64,000 nucleotides of DNA, from positions 2,270,000 to 2,333,999 of the forward strand of contig NZ_HG964497.1 in NCBI RefSeq assembly GCF_000613125.1, written 5' to 3'. A program made the position numbers and the translations under genes. The notes beneath the pieces were generated by a model, which saw nothing but the letters and a program-made list of their open reading frames with translations, was not told the DNA's origin and did not search any database. Source of the stretch: Bacillus sp. EB01. Lineage in GTDB: Bacteria; Bacillota; Bacilli; Bacillales; Cytobacillaceae. Shown piece by piece: positions 16,554 to 24,711 of this stretch (position 1 is the first letter of the stretch; the number at the start of each line of letters is the position of its first letter).

Positions 16554-17171
16554 ATGGAAGACGAACGGTTAACAATTTTTGATGAAACCAGGAATCCCAT
16601 AGGAATTGCAACACGCGGTGAAATCCATAGTCTGGGGTATTGGCATGAAACCTTTCATTGCTGGTTCATTCACAATGAAAATAGCATTGATTATATCTAT
16701 TTACAGTTAAGGAGCCCTTTGAAAAAGGACTATCCGAACCTGTACGATATCACGGTTGCCGGGCATTTGCTTGCGTCCGAAACTGTGCAGGATGGCATTA
16801 GAGAAATAAAGGAAGAGGTTGGAGTCGATCTTTCATTCGAAGAATTAATCCCGCTAGGAATCATAGAATATTGCGCTGAAAAAGAAGCATTTATCGATAA
16901 GGAGTTGGCACATACCTTTTTGTATAAAAGCGAAAGGTCGTTAGATGACTTTATTTTGCAAGAGGACGAAGTGGCTGGCATGGTGAAGGTAGAATTTGCC
17001 CAGTTTGCAGAGCTCTGGAATGGTGAGCGGGATACCATTAAGGTAACAGGCTTCGAAATGAAAGATGGCAGCAAGTCTTTCTTTGAAAGAGAGGTTGGCC
17101 AGGATCAGTTTGTTCCGCATCAGATTCCGTTTTATAAATCTGTTATTAACGGCATTAAAGAAAACATCTAA
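16554..17171 (+). CDS. NUDIX hydrolase (isopentenyl-diphosphate isomerase-like subgroup)
   Basis: A 205-residue protein whose N-terminal lead (FDETRNPIGIATRGEIH followed by GYWHETFHCWF) is typical of the IDI/YfcD-like NUDIX group. The Nudix box is complete: GHLLASE, then GIREIKEEVGV, with the metal-binding Glu residues present. Members hydrolyse nucleoside diphosphate derivatives or isomerise isopentenyl diphosphate; which applies here is not certain. AGGGGGAG before ATG 16554. It converges on the J-domain gene, with a shared hairpin between them. Confidence 0.85.
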   Translation: MEDERLTIFDETRNPIGIATRGEIHSLGYWHETFHCWFIHNENSIDYIYLQLRSPLKKDYPNLYDITVAGHLLASETVQDGIREIKEEVGVDLSFEELIPLGIIEYCAEKEAFIDKELAHTFLYKSERSLDDFILQEDEVAGMVKVEFAQFAELWNGERDTIKVTGFEMKDGSKSFFEREVGQDQFVPHQIPFYKSVINGIKENI

Positions 17172-17176
17172 AAAGC

Positions 17177-17201
17177 GCGCTGGTCCAAAACGAACCGGCG
17201 C
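17177..17201 (-). terminator. Terminator between convergent genes
   Basis: An 8-bp GC-rich stem (17177-17184 with 17194-17201, one G-T pair) is followed by TTTTTAG on the minus strand. It mainly serves the J-domain gene. Confidence 0.7.
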
Positions 17202-17215
17202 ACTCCTTAGATGAA

Positions 17216-17716
17216 TTAAGCCTTAAGCTTCTCATAATGTTCCTTGAACACTTTAAAAAGCCTTTCGTCTCCGGCTCTGTCGGGATGGAGGGCTTTTAAT
17301 AATTTCTTGAATTCTCTTTTAAGGTGGCGGCTGTCCGAGTCTTGTTCAAGCCCCAACAACTCAGCATAGTGGAACGAACTTCCTTCGGCTGAAGAGAGAA
17401 TTTGTTCTTCCAGCAACCTTTTTAACGTCCGCACTTTGGATTGTTCAATATGTACACGTGTTTTTAATAGCTCTACATGATCCTTCAGGTTAGTATGTTC
17501 CTGCTCGCAGTCTGCCAACCGGGATTGAAGTTCAGCAGTCTGTATTTTTATTGAAAAATCAATCAGGTCCTTCACAGGTATTTTGTAGGATATGACTCTT
17601 CTATTGATACTTTCGGCCTTCAATTTGCCTTGCTTGATCCAACGCGTGACGTCATCTTCACTGGCGGCAATGCCAGCGGCGGTTAATTGTTCAGCAGCCT
17701 CTCTTACAGTTAGCAT
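17216..17716 (-). CDS. J-domain protein with N-terminal helix-turn-helix
   Basis: About 166 residues with three parts. An N-terminal HTH resembles excisionase or MerR-type domains (LTVREAAEQLTAAGIAASED, then RWIKQGKLKAESINRR). A heptad-rich coiled coil (about 60-115) follows. A C-terminal J-domain (about 118-166) has the HPD signature in LLKALHPDRAGDE, which stimulates Hsp70/DnaK ATPase. The ATG at 17716 begins right at the HTH and has an AAGAGAG site; a TTG at 17755 in frame is the alternative. The combination suggests a DNA-associated DnaK co-chaperone. No Hsp70 gene is nearby. Confidence 0.72.
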   Translation of the reverse strand: MLTVREAAEQLTAAGIAASEDDVTRWIKQGKLKAESINRRVISYKIPVKDLIDFSIKIQTAELQSRLADCEQEHTNLKDHVELLKTRVHIEQSKVRTLKRLLEEQILSSAEGSSFHYAELLGLEQDSDSRHLKREFKKLLKALHPDRAGDERLFKVFKEHYEKLKA

Positions 17717-18281
17717 GTTTTTCAACTCTCTTTTTAAAAAATCAACAAGCTTCAATCTCTATAGCAGACAGGACTATCATACCAATGCAATTTTTCAGAA
17801 CAAGAACAATAGTGTTACATCTATTAAAGGCAGATTACAAATTAGGGAAGAGGGCAGAACCATTACCAGAATTTTGAATACTTCAAACATTAGGAGGAAT
17901 AATCTCGCTTAATATAGAAATAATTTCATAACAACATATGATCAAAGGATATCGGTTCGTTTTTCGAGTACAAAGATAAGCACGGATCATGGATGGCTAA
18001 ATGGGTAATCGAGAGCTTAATACAACTTTAAGTGGTGGTGGATATTGAAAAACCGATATTAATAACCCGGTCCCTATAAAAGATATTTTAAAATGGTCAC
18101 TGATTGTATATTGGAACGGAAACGAAGAAGAAATCGATTTGGGTTTGACATCAAATAATTAAATCTTGTTTTAGAGCTGGGGATTAGCCTGCGCCCTCCG
18201 GCAGGCTGAACTCGCTTTTTGTTGAATTACTTATTGTGCTATTGGGAAGGTTAGAAAAAATTAATTGGTGGTGAATAAAGA
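17717..18281. other. Intergenic region with decayed sequence
   Basis: No intact gene. A single unit-like word TTTTTCGAGTACAA at about 17951-17964 matches the start of the 52-bp repeat. A 40-codon frame ending at 18162 (fragment KDILKWSLIVYWNGNEEEID) may be a gene remnant. A hairpin lies at 18186-18207. Confidence 0.45.
18186..18219 (+). terminator. Terminator-like hairpin after decayed sequence
   Basis: Perfect 7-bp arms AGCCTGC/GCAGGCT (18186-18192, 18201-18207) with an 8-nt loop; a TTTTT run follows 8 bases later. No intact gene precedes it. Confidence 0.55.
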
Positions 18282-18899
18282 ATGGAACCTAAATGGTTAG
18301 AATGGGCAAAACAGCTTCAATCCATTGCACAAGCAGGGCTGACTTATTCCAAAGATGTTTATGACTTGGAAAGATTTGAATTGATTAGGAATATTAGTGT
18401 TGAAATTTTGCGAGAGCATACAAATTTGGATAATAAAATTATAAAGGAACTATTTGCAAATGAAACTGGGTATGCAACGCCGAAAGTTGATATCAGGGCT
18501 GTTGTGTTTAAGGATAATAAAATTTTAATGGTGAGAGAAAACAATGATGGGGTTTGGTCATTACCTGGAGGTTGGGGTGATATAGGATTAACACCAAGTG
18601 AAGTTGCAGTCAAGGAAGTAAAAGAAGAATCCGGGTTTGATGTTAAAGCAATAAAATTAATAGCTGTATTTGATAAGAAATGCCATCCACACCCACCTTC
18701 TCTATATCACGTTTATAAAATGTTTATTCAATGTGAAATCATTGGCGGGCATCCAAAAGAAGGTATCGAAACGGATGCAGTGGAATTTTTTTCGGAAAAT
18801 GAACTACCAACATTATCGGTAGCTAGAAATACAGAATCACAAATTCATTTAGCGTTTAAACATTTACATAATCCTCATGAACCTGTCTATTTTGATTGA
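18282..18899 (+). CDS. NUDIX hydrolase with NUDIX_N_2 domain (YjhB-like, ADP-ribose pyrophosphatase type)
   Basis: A 205-residue protein. The first 60 residues (WLEWAKQLQSIAQAGLTYSKDVY) match the small helical domain found before the NUDIX domain in YjhB-like proteins. The NUDIX domain follows with the Nudix box GWGDIGLTPSE...KEVKEESGF (Lys replaces the usual Arg). Such enzymes hydrolyse X-linked nucleoside diphosphates such as ADP-ribose. The ribosome binding site before ATG 18282 is GGTGGTGAA. A terminator follows, so it is probably monocistronic. Confidence 0.87.
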   Translation: MEPKWLEWAKQLQSIAQAGLTYSKDVYDLERFELIRNISVEILREHTNLDNKIIKELFANETGYATPKVDIRAVVFKDNKILMVRENNDGVWSLPGGWGDIGLTPSEVAVKEVKEESGFDVKAIKLIAVFDKKCHPHPPSLYHVYKMFIQCEIIGGHPKEGIETDAVEFFSENELPTLSVARNTESQIHLAFKHLHNPHEPVYFD

Positions 18900-18947
18900 T
18901 AGCCTTGAAAGCCTCCTCAGTTGTTCGCTATTGCTGGATGGCTAACG

Positions 18948-18980
18948 GGTGGTTAATCGAGCAGGATTAACCGCCTTTTC
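18948..18980 (+). terminator. Terminator, dispersed GGTTAATC type
   Basis: An 11-bp stem GGTGGTTAATC/GATTAACCGCC (18948-18958, 18965-18975, one G-T pair) with a 6-nt loop and a TTTT tail. Confidence 0.8.
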
Positions 18981-19033
18981 AGGTGAATTTCTTATTATTC
19001 AAACGGGCCAATAAATAATAGGGAGGATTGAAA

Positions 19034-19411
19034 TTGAATATTATAAAGGAAGTATTAAATAGCTATTTTGTCGCTTGGAATGAAGGATTCATTAGCAAAA
19101 ATGGTGATGGAATTAGAGGTTATATGTCAAAGAGTTTTGTAGGGTACTGGGCTCATTCCAATATAGATCATCCTGACCCGTACTATTATGACTATGATCT
19201 TAATAGTGTATTGAGCCAAATGAATAATGCTGAAAAAAGTTTTGAAGTTGTTTCAATCACTGAACGTAAAAATGGAGAGGAATATATAATTTTAGGAAGA
19301 GAAACAAACATAATAAATGGTGAAGCTTATGCAGCACAATGTATGTTTGTATGGAGAAAAGAAGATAAAGAGTGGAAATTATTGAGAGAATATATTGAGC
19401 TGGAAAGGTAG
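19034..19411 (+). CDS. NTF2-like (SnoaL/DUF4440-type) protein
   Basis: A 125-residue protein with the cone-shaped alpha+beta pattern of the NTF2 superfamily. It has an N-terminal helix (IIKEVLNSYFVAWNEGF), an aromatic-rich middle, and three C-terminal strands ending VWRKEDKEWKLLREYIE, where a Trp-Lys-Leu motif is typical. Members are small enzymes, toxin-immunity or ligand-binding proteins; the role here is unknown. TTG at 19034 lies 7 bp after GGGAGG (19021-19026). The TTG at 19028 is too close to the site to be used. Confidence 0.7.
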   Translation: MNIIKEVLNSYFVAWNEGFISKNGDGIRGYMSKSFVGYWAHSNIDHPDPYYYDYDLNSVLSQMNNAEKSFEVVSITERKNGEEYIILGRETNIINGEAYAAQCMFVWRKEDKEWKLLREYIELER

Positions 19412-19500
19412 GTTCTTTTTTTACTACCGGGTGCGTTTATCAAGAGAGGGTTCCTCACTTTATTGTTAAAAAGCAGTTTTATATAAAGGAGGGGGAGTAT

Positions 19501-20220
19501 TTGGGGGGCTTTAACAAGTTGGAACCAATTCTAGCGGCACATAAGTTCATTAATAAATCTTTTCCATATTGTGATGGAGCTTTGTTGGCAGGAAGTGTCG
19601 TGCGTGGGGAAGCGACAGAAACCTCTGACCTTGACATAATAGTGTTTGATAAAGAAATTGTTTCATCTTATAGGGAATCCATCATTGATTTTGACTGGCA
19701 TATAGAAGTATTCGTTCATAACTTGATCTCTTATCAAGACTTTTTCGAAAGTGATTATAAACGAGCCAGGCCTTCGTTGCCACGAATGGTTTCAGAAGGT
19801 TTGGTCCTTAAAGATAATGGAGTAATTGACTCAATAAAACTCCAGGCGGAACAACTGTTAGCGAAAGGACCAGAAAAATGGTCATTAGAAACAATAGCTA
19901 CTAAGCGATATTTTATTACAGATACACTTGATGATTTTATTGGCTGCAATGATAGAGCGGAAGGTATATTTATTGCTAATGTATTAGCTGAGCTTGTGAG
20001 TGAGTTTGTCTTAAGAACGAATAATAGGTGGATTGGGGCATCGAAGTGGATAATTCGATCTTTAAAACAGTACGATGTTAAGTTTACAGAACAATTTATT
20101 ATCGCATTTGATATGTTTTATAAAAATGGAGATAAAACAGAAATTATCAAATTAGTTGATGACGTGTTAAATCCATACGGTGGAAGGTTATTTAATGGTT
20201 TTTCTATAGGAAAAAAATAG
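19501..20220 (+). CDS. Nucleotidyltransferase domain protein
   Basis: A 239-residue protein with the polymerase-beta-like nucleotidyltransferase signature GSVVRGEATETSDLDIIVF, where Asp-x-Asp binds the catalytic metals, and a further acidic residue in DFDWHIEVF. The C-terminal half is helical, as in antibiotic adenylyltransferases. It may modify a small molecule or act as a tRNA/antibiotic nucleotidyltransferase; no resistance specificity can be claimed. Start TTG 19501 follows GGAGGGGGAG. It stands alone, followed 111 bp later by a small membrane gene. Confidence 0.8.
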   Translation: MGGFNKLEPILAAHKFINKSFPYCDGALLAGSVVRGEATETSDLDIIVFDKEIVSSYRESIIDFDWHIEVFVHNLISYQDFFESDYKRARPSLPRMVSEGLVLKDNGVIDSIKLQAEQLLAKGPEKWSLETIATKRYFITDTLDDFIGCNDRAEGIFIANVLAELVSEFVLRTNNRWIGASKWIIRSLKQYDVKFTEQFIIAFDMFYKNGDKTEIIKLVDDVLNPYGGRLFNGFSIGKK

Positions 20221-20331
20221 TTTTTATAGAACTAAAGGTGAGTTGATTTATGAAGGATACACCTCTTTTTGAATTTCTTATTGAACAAACATGTTTCTTG
20301 TGGAAAATTAAACTGACAAAGGGGATACCTT

Positions 20332-20643
20332 ATGGAAGATTTAATATTGGTATTATATATCTTAATTTTAATTTCGCTTAATGTTCTGTTCTTTACATTG
20401 TTTAAAAAAGGAAAATTAAGTCTTATGCTATCAGGCATCATTTTGATGGTACTTGCACCCGTTATTGGTTTTTCTAGTGGTGCTTTATTTTTACATTTCT
20501 ATGATTGGAGTTCAGGAGGTACAGGAGAAGGTGCAGGCTATGGTGGAGCATTTTTAGGACTATTAACATTAGCTAATGGAGTTCTTATTCTTTTGATTGG
20601 GATTATAAATGGGATTCTACATTTCGCGAAAAAAGTGAATTGA
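20332..20643 (+). CDS. Small membrane protein, 103 residues
   Basis: Three hydrophobic helices (LILVLYILILISLNVLFF, LMLSGIILMVLAPVIGF, LLTLANGVLILLIGIINGIL) with a Gly-rich loop SSGGTGEGAGYGGAF between the second and third. AAGGGG precedes ATG 20332. No family was recognised. Poor hairpins of the dispersed terminator type follow at about 20655-20690. Confidence 0.65.
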   Translation: MEDLILVLYILILISLNVLFFTLFKKGKLSLMLSGIILMVLAPVIGFSSGALFLHFYDWSSGGTGEGAGYGGAFLGLLTLANGVLILLIGIINGILHFAKKVN

Positions 20644-20729
20644 GGTTCGTACTCAAGTAACGGGTGGATTGTTCATGAGGTATTAACGCTCTTTTTATTT
20701 AATATAAGGAGCAGGTAGGTTTTTTAACA

Positions 20730-21393
20730 TTAGGCTTTGTTAAATAGTATTGTTGTTTTTCAGGCAAAAAATATGGGAACGTCTGATTTGGACATTCCCA
20801 TTCTTATTCCGTTAAAGCACCCGTTAATCAAATAAGGTAATTTATTTATTATAATCTTACCAGTGTACTTGAAGTTTATTACCATTTGGGTCATAAAAGT
20901 GGAAAAAGGCATGACCATTATCTTCTTTTATATCCTCGACCTTAACTTGATTATCAATTAAGTGTTGATGAAATTTAGATAATTCTGGACTTGTAAAGCC
21001 AATGCTAAATTCTTGTTCATTATCAATTGTAAAATGTGCAAATGTTTCATCTTCGGTAGGAACTAAGATAAGTAAGAAAGGTCCTTCATTTACTTTTAAA
21101 ATTGCGAGTTCCTCAGTAATGTTTAGTAACTGGAGCCCTAATACATCTCTATACCATTGTGCAGACAGTTCTAAATCTTTTACAGGAATTCTAATATAAT
21201 GTACTTGTTCAATAAATGATTTACTCATAGTCTTCTCTCCTTTATTTAATCTGGTATATCAAATAGTTCCCTTTCTATATACCTTTTTCCTTCCGATTAT
21301 TGAATTAACCTGCCCTTTAACGGAACAATAAACTTCCTATTATTCGGCGTTCGAGCAAATCAAATAAAAATATTATTCTTTAACAAAGCCTAA
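20730..21393. repeat. Inverted repeats flanking a single VOC gene
   Basis: A perfect 15-bp inverted repeat, TTAGGCTTTGTTAAA at 20730-20744 and its complement at 21379-21393, brackets a 634-bp interior that holds only the minus-strand VOC gene. Similarity continues outward into T/A tracts. No transposase is present, so it is either a passive cassette or a repeated intergenic element found twice in opposite orientation. Confidence 0.7.
20857..21228 (-). CDS. VOC superfamily protein, 123 residues
   Basis: A glyoxalase-like protein starting with the family strand VHYIRIPVKDLELSAQWYRD and ending with HFYDPNGNKLQVHW. This Asp-Pro-Asn/Asp-Gly-Asn-x-hydrophobic pattern is characteristic of VOC proteins. 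His and Glu positions could form a metal site, but no substrate can be assigned. AAAGGAGAGA lies upstream of the ATG at 21228. It is bracketed by a 15-bp inverted repeat and opposes its neighbours in direction. Confidence 0.82.
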   Translation of the reverse strand: MSKSFIEQVHYIRIPVKDLELSAQWYRDVLGLQLLNITEELAILKVNEGPFLLILVPTEDETFAHFTIDNEQEFSIGFTSPELSKFHQHLIDNQVKVEDIKEDNGHAFFHFYDPNGNKLQVHW

Positions 21394-21414
21394 CATTAAA
21401 AAAAGGGAGAAAAT

Positions 21415-21888
21415 ATGAGCAATATAATCAACTATAAAATGTGGACTGTTTGTATGATTCAAGATGGCGATAAAGTCTTGCTTCTGAATAGGCAACACGA
21501 TCATTTCAAAGGATTTATTCCTCCAGGAGGCAAAGTTGAATTTCCTGAAAGTATAGTGGAAAGTGCAATAAGAGAGGTGAAAGAAGAAACTGGGTTGGAA
21601 GTTAGAAACCTTAGATTTAAAGGAATTTATGAATATGTTAACCCGGTCGCAAATGATAGATATATGATATTCAATTACATTACAAAGGATTTCAATGGGG
21701 ATCTCCTTGAAGAAACACCTGAAGGAAAAGCGGTTTGGGTTAATATTGAAGATGTAGACAAGTTACCTATGCAAACATCAATTCGTAGAAGGTTTCCATT
21801 TTTCTTTAAAGAGGGCATATTTGAAATTCAAGTAGAATGGAACCATGAAGAGAATAAAGAGGGTAAAGTTACAATAAGAAATACATAA
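21415..21888 (+). CDS. NUDIX hydrolase (8-oxo-dGTP diphosphatase-like)
   Basis: A 157-residue protein of the MutT-related subgroup. The Nudix box reads GGKVEFPES...REVKEETGLE, preceded by FKGFIPPGG as in 8-oxo-dGTP diphosphatases that clean the nucleotide pool. Substrate prediction is by family only. AAAGGGAGAAA precedes ATG 21415, immediately after the right arm of the 15-bp inverted repeat, so its promoter may lie inside that element. Confidence 0.83.
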   Translation: MSNIINYKMWTVCMIQDGDKVLLLNRQHDHFKGFIPPGGKVEFPESIVESAIREVKEETGLEVRNLRFKGIYEYVNPVANDRYMIFNYITKDFNGDLLEETPEGKAVWVNIEDVDKLPMQTSIRRRFPFFFKEGIFEIQVEWNHEENKEGKVTIRNT

Positions 21889-21991
21889 ACAAACTAACTC
21901 GTTATTAAACATCGGGGGTAGTTTACTGAAGTGGGTATCAAACGATAATAAAGAATAATAAGAGTTGAGACTGCAAAAAAGGGGGGGGATA

Positions 21992-22477
21992 ATGCGTAGT
22001 TTCATGGTCCTTTTGCTAGGGTTTGGATTGTTTTTCGGAGGTTGCTCAAATAAAGAAGGTATTAAAGAAGTCGAGGCTTATAAGGCAGAAGATGTATCCT
22101 TTGAAGATGAAACAGGCAGAGTGACAATCTTATTTGAGGATCCTTTCATCGATGAGGGTGAGATTACTGATGGGATTTTTAATGTAATCGTATTAGCAAA
22201 AGGTTTAGATCCTACTGCCAACTACGATATTTCACTTAGGGGAGATAATAACCAAGGAGTTAATTTTGGACCTAAAGAAAATGTTGAGTTGCGGTTTGGA
22301 ACTATTGTTGGAGAAACCTTGTTTCAGCCTAATCAGCAAGGAGAGCTGTTTGTTTCAATGAAGAACCCTTTAAGAATTATTTCGAAAGCAAAAGAAATTC
22401 GAGTTATTGTTTCTGAAGATGGAAAAGAGGTTTTAAGAACTGAACCTTTTAAAGTGTCGAAAAAAACTCCGCAATAG
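21992..22477 (+). CDS. Putative lipoprotein, 161 residues
   Basis: A short signal peptide with a lipobox (LFFGGCSNKE) predicts lipid attachment at Cys18 and a location on the outer face of the membrane. The remainder is a beta-rich domain with phrases like GRVTILFEDPFIDEGEI and a C-terminal VIVSEDGKEVLRTEPF. No family was recognised. ATG 21992 follows a long G run (AAAAGGGGGGG). It is followed 71 bp later by the DHFR-like gene. Confidence 0.7.
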   Translation: MRSFMVLLLGFGLFFGGCSNKEGIKEVEAYKAEDVSFEDETGRVTILFEDPFIDEGEITDGIFNVIVLAKGLDPTANYDISLRGDNNQGVNFGPKENVELRFGTIVGETLFQPNQQGELFVSMKNPLRIISKAKEIRVIVSEDGKEVLRTEPFKVSKKTPQ

Positions 22478-22548
22478 AGGGAATTCACTTTTCCTTATAG
22501 GTACCTACAGACGTGATTATTAATATTTTTAGGAAAAAGAGGAGACTT

Positions 22549-23085
22549 ATGAGTAAAAATAGAAAAGTGGTTGTGTTTATCGCGCAGAGCCTGGATGGTT
22601 ATATCGCAACAAAGGATGACTCGTTGGAATGGTTATTTAAGGTGGAAGGCGAAGGTGATAATGGTTATTCAGAGTTTTACGAAACAGTCGATACAATCGT
22701 AATGGGGAAAAGGACATTTGATTGGATCATGGAACAGGAGAAAGGCAAGTTCCCTTATCTCAATAAAGAATGTTATGTATTTACGAGGTCACAGTTAGAA
22801 GACACAAGCGATGTCACATTCTTGAATGAGGACATCCCAACCTTTATTCAATCTTTAAAAGAAAATGAAGGCAAGGATATCTGGATAGTTGGCGGCGGAG
22901 ATTTACTACAAACGTTTTTTAAGGAAAAACTAGTGGATGAAATGATTGTGACCATTGCCCCAACTATTATCGGAGAGGGGATTCCATTATTCAAAGAAGG
23001 AAGTTACCAGCTAGACTTTCATCTAAAATCGGTAAGGACCTTTAATCAATTTGCTGAATTGCATTATGACGTCAAAAAGGCTTAG
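22549..23085 (+). CDS. Dihydrofolate reductase family protein (RibD C-terminal type)
   Basis: A 178-residue protein with the reductase fold of the RibD-C/YwjB/YyaP group. It begins with FIAQSLDGYIATKDDSLEW (the family start pattern SLDGYIA), then VDTIVMGKRTFDW, and DIWIVGGGDLLQTF, the NADPH-binding GG motif. It is likely an NADPH-dependent reductase of pterin- or flavin-type substrates; true folate reduction is unproven. ATG 22549 follows AAAGAGGAG. A hairpin terminator lies directly after the stop. Confidence 0.85.
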   Translation: MSKNRKVVVFIAQSLDGYIATKDDSLEWLFKVEGEGDNGYSEFYETVDTIVMGKRTFDWIMEQEKGKFPYLNKECYVFTRSQLEDTSDVTFLNEDIPTFIQSLKENEGKDIWIVGGGDLLQTFFKEKLVDEMIVTIAPTIIGEGIPLFKEGSYQLDFHLKSVRTFNQFAELHYDVKKA

Positions 23086-23089
23086 CTAT

Positions 23090-23122
23090 CAGCTGCGCTA
23101 CCCTAAAAAGTAGACGCAGCTG
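23090..23122 (+). terminator. Terminator of the DHFR-like gene
   Basis: An 8-bp stem CAGCTGCG/CGCAGCTG (23090-23097, 23115-23122), with a possible inner CTA/TAG extension, followed by TTTG. Confidence 0.7.
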
Positions 23123-23531
23123 TTTGAATCCTGTAGATGTTAACAAGCCTGCAATAAAATTACTTTTCACTCCATTAATCTTCCTAAAGGGCCAAAAATA
23201 TTTTGCAGGAGACTAAGCGGACCTGGCAGGTTTTCCAGGTAAAAAAGAAAAAAAAGGCTGACAAAGCCAGGAGAACCAAGACCTTTGAGGTAAGCTTATT
23301 GTGTTTCTATTCAATAAATCAATAAACTTCAATTTTAAATCACTCCACCAGAAAGTTATGGGATAAACATCTCGCCCTTCCCTTGCACCAGTTTAATCCC
23401 CGTATGTTTGTATGTTAATGTTTCCCGTTAAAAAAATTGGGATTTCAGCGGAAATTAATATTATTTAGAATTAAAACTTCTAGAGGGACTGTTGAAAAAA
23501 TCATTTTTTTCCATTTCCTGAAAAGTTTAGG
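23123..23531. other. Intergenic region without a gene
   Basis: No open frame with a start site, no strong repeat. A short CCTGG/CCAGG hairpin occurs near 23222-23239. The right end carries the promoter of the GntR operon. Confidence 0.5.
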
Positions 23532-23561
23532 TTGACGGCTTTAGTGTACTATGTGTATAGT
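23532..23561 (+). promoter_or_regulatory. Sigma-A promoter of the GntR-ABC operon
   Basis: TTGACG (23532-23537) and TATAGT (23556-23561) are separated by 18 bp. The -10 box lies inside the palindrome at 23544-23565. Confidence 0.65.
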
Positions 23562-23565
23562 ACAC
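23544..23565. promoter_or_regulatory. Operator palindrome, probable GntR/YtrA site
   Basis: The 9-bp arms GTGTACTAT and ATAGTACAC are perfect, with a 4-bp centre, and cover the -10 region. This placement suits auto-repression by the downstream GntR protein. Confidence 0.7.
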
Positions 23566-23571
23566 ATATAA

Positions 23572-23599
23572 GGTGTATGAACTACTTAGTACATACACC
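23572..23599. promoter_or_regulatory. Second palindrome in the leader
   Basis: The arms GGTGTATG and CATACACC are perfect, with an inner ACTA/TAGT match. It could be a second operator, since the inner core resembles the first, or an mRNA hairpin. Confidence 0.55.
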
Positions 23600-23633
23600 T
23601 CTCGCGACGGAAGGAAGATGAGGAGATGTATGT

Positions 23634-23999
23634 ATGAATGTGACCTTTAATAATCGTGACCCGGTATATTTGCAGGTTGTCCGATATTTTAAAGAACAAA
23701 TTGCCAATGGGGCACTGGAAGCCGGCCAGGATATTCCATCAAGAAGGGATCTGGCTGCCATGCTGAAAATTAACCCAAATACAGCCCAAAAGGCTTATAA
23801 GGAAATGGAGGACCAGAATTTGATCCATACTGAACGAAATTTTCCAAGCAGGGTTACCACCGATACAAACGTTTTAAATTCGGTGAGGGAGGAGCTTCTG
23901 ACAGAGGCGGTTGACTCATTCTTAACTTCTGTGAAGCACATTAACGTGCCTTTGGATGAACTATTGAACCTGATAAAGGATAAATATCAGTCAAATTAA
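23634..23999 (+). CDS. GntR family transcriptional regulator (YtrA subfamily)
   Basis: A 121-residue protein, the usual size for YtrA-type regulators, with a winged HTH and a short C-terminal dimerisation helix pair. The DNA-binding part shows PVYLQVVRYFKEQIANG, PSRRDLAAMLKINPNTAQKA and the wing region LIHTERNFPS. AGGAG is placed 8 bp before ATG 23634. It heads an operon with an ABC ATPase, a permease and an exported protein. Two palindromes between promoter and start suggest autoregulation, probably relieved by cell-envelope stress or antibiotics, as for YtrA in B. subtilis. Confidence 0.88.
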   Translation: MNVTFNNRDPVYLQVVRYFKEQIANGALEAGQDIPSRRDLAAMLKINPNTAQKAYKEMEDQNLIHTERNFPSRVTTDTNVLNSVREELLTEAVDSFLTSVKHINVPLDELLNLIKDKYQSN

Positions 24000-24021
24000 C
24001 GGGAAGAGGGGGACTGGAAAT

Positions 24022-24711
24022 ATGATTTCTGTACAAAATGTTGTAAAAAAATACAAGCGAAAAACCGTACTGGATGGGGTTTCTTTTACGGCGAATAAAG
24101 GTGAAATCACTTGCCTAATCGGAATAAATGGGGTTGGCAAGACAACTACCTTGAAAGCGATAATGGGTCTGACACCAATCAACAGCGGCCAAATCCTGCT
24201 GGATGATGAAAAACTCAGTAAGGATAGCTATGAGAAGATTACCTTCATTCCTGATGCCATCACTATGCTACCGCAAATGACGATCCACGATTCAATCGTA
24301 TTCATGGAAGACTTCTACAAAAGTTGGAACAATGAGCGTGCTGCCGACCTACTCAATTTCTTCAGGCTGAAACGTGAAATGCGGATCGGGGATTTGTCAA
24401 AGGGGAACACAGCAAAGGTAAACCTGCTTCTTGGACTTGCTCTTGATGTGGATTATGTATTGATGGACGAACCATTTTCCGGGATTGATATTTTCAGCCG
24501 GGAACAGATTGCAGAAGTGTTTACCTCTCATTTGATCGAAGGCAGAGGAGTTATTATCACCACCCATGAAATTAACGATATAGAACACTTGATTGATAAA
24601 GCAGTCTTAATAGATGATGGCAAGGTACATAAGGAGTTTGGGGCGGAAGATATTCGCCTGAGAGAAGGAAAGTCTGTAATCGATGTGATGAGAGAGGTGT
24701 ATAGAGCATGA
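24022..24711 (+). CDS. ABC transporter ATP-binding protein (YtrB-like)
   Basis: A 229-residue ATPase with Walker A GINGVGKTT, a signature loop degenerated to LSKGNTAKV, Walker B VDYVLMDEP and the switch His in TTHEIND. The LSKGN form of the signature is typical of ATPases in YtrA-controlled operons. Its gene overlaps the permease gene by 4 bp (ATGA), so the two are translationally coupled. The substrate or signal is unknown. Confidence 0.88.
   Translation: MISVQNVVKKYKRKTVLDGVSFTANKGEITCLIGINGVGKTTTLKAIMGLTPINSGQILLDDEKLSKDSYEKITFIPDAITMLPQMTIHDSIVFMEDFYKSWNNERAADLLNFFRLKREMRIGDLSKGNTAKVNLLLGLALDVDYVLMDEPFSGIDIFSREQIAEVFTSHLIEGRGVIITTHEINDIEHLIDKAVLIDDGKVHKEFGAEDIRLREGKSVIDVMREVYRA

Noticed and set aside
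20730-21393. Insertion sequence
   Set aside because: Inverted repeats are present, but the interior encodes only a VOC protein and no transposase or target duplication was seen.
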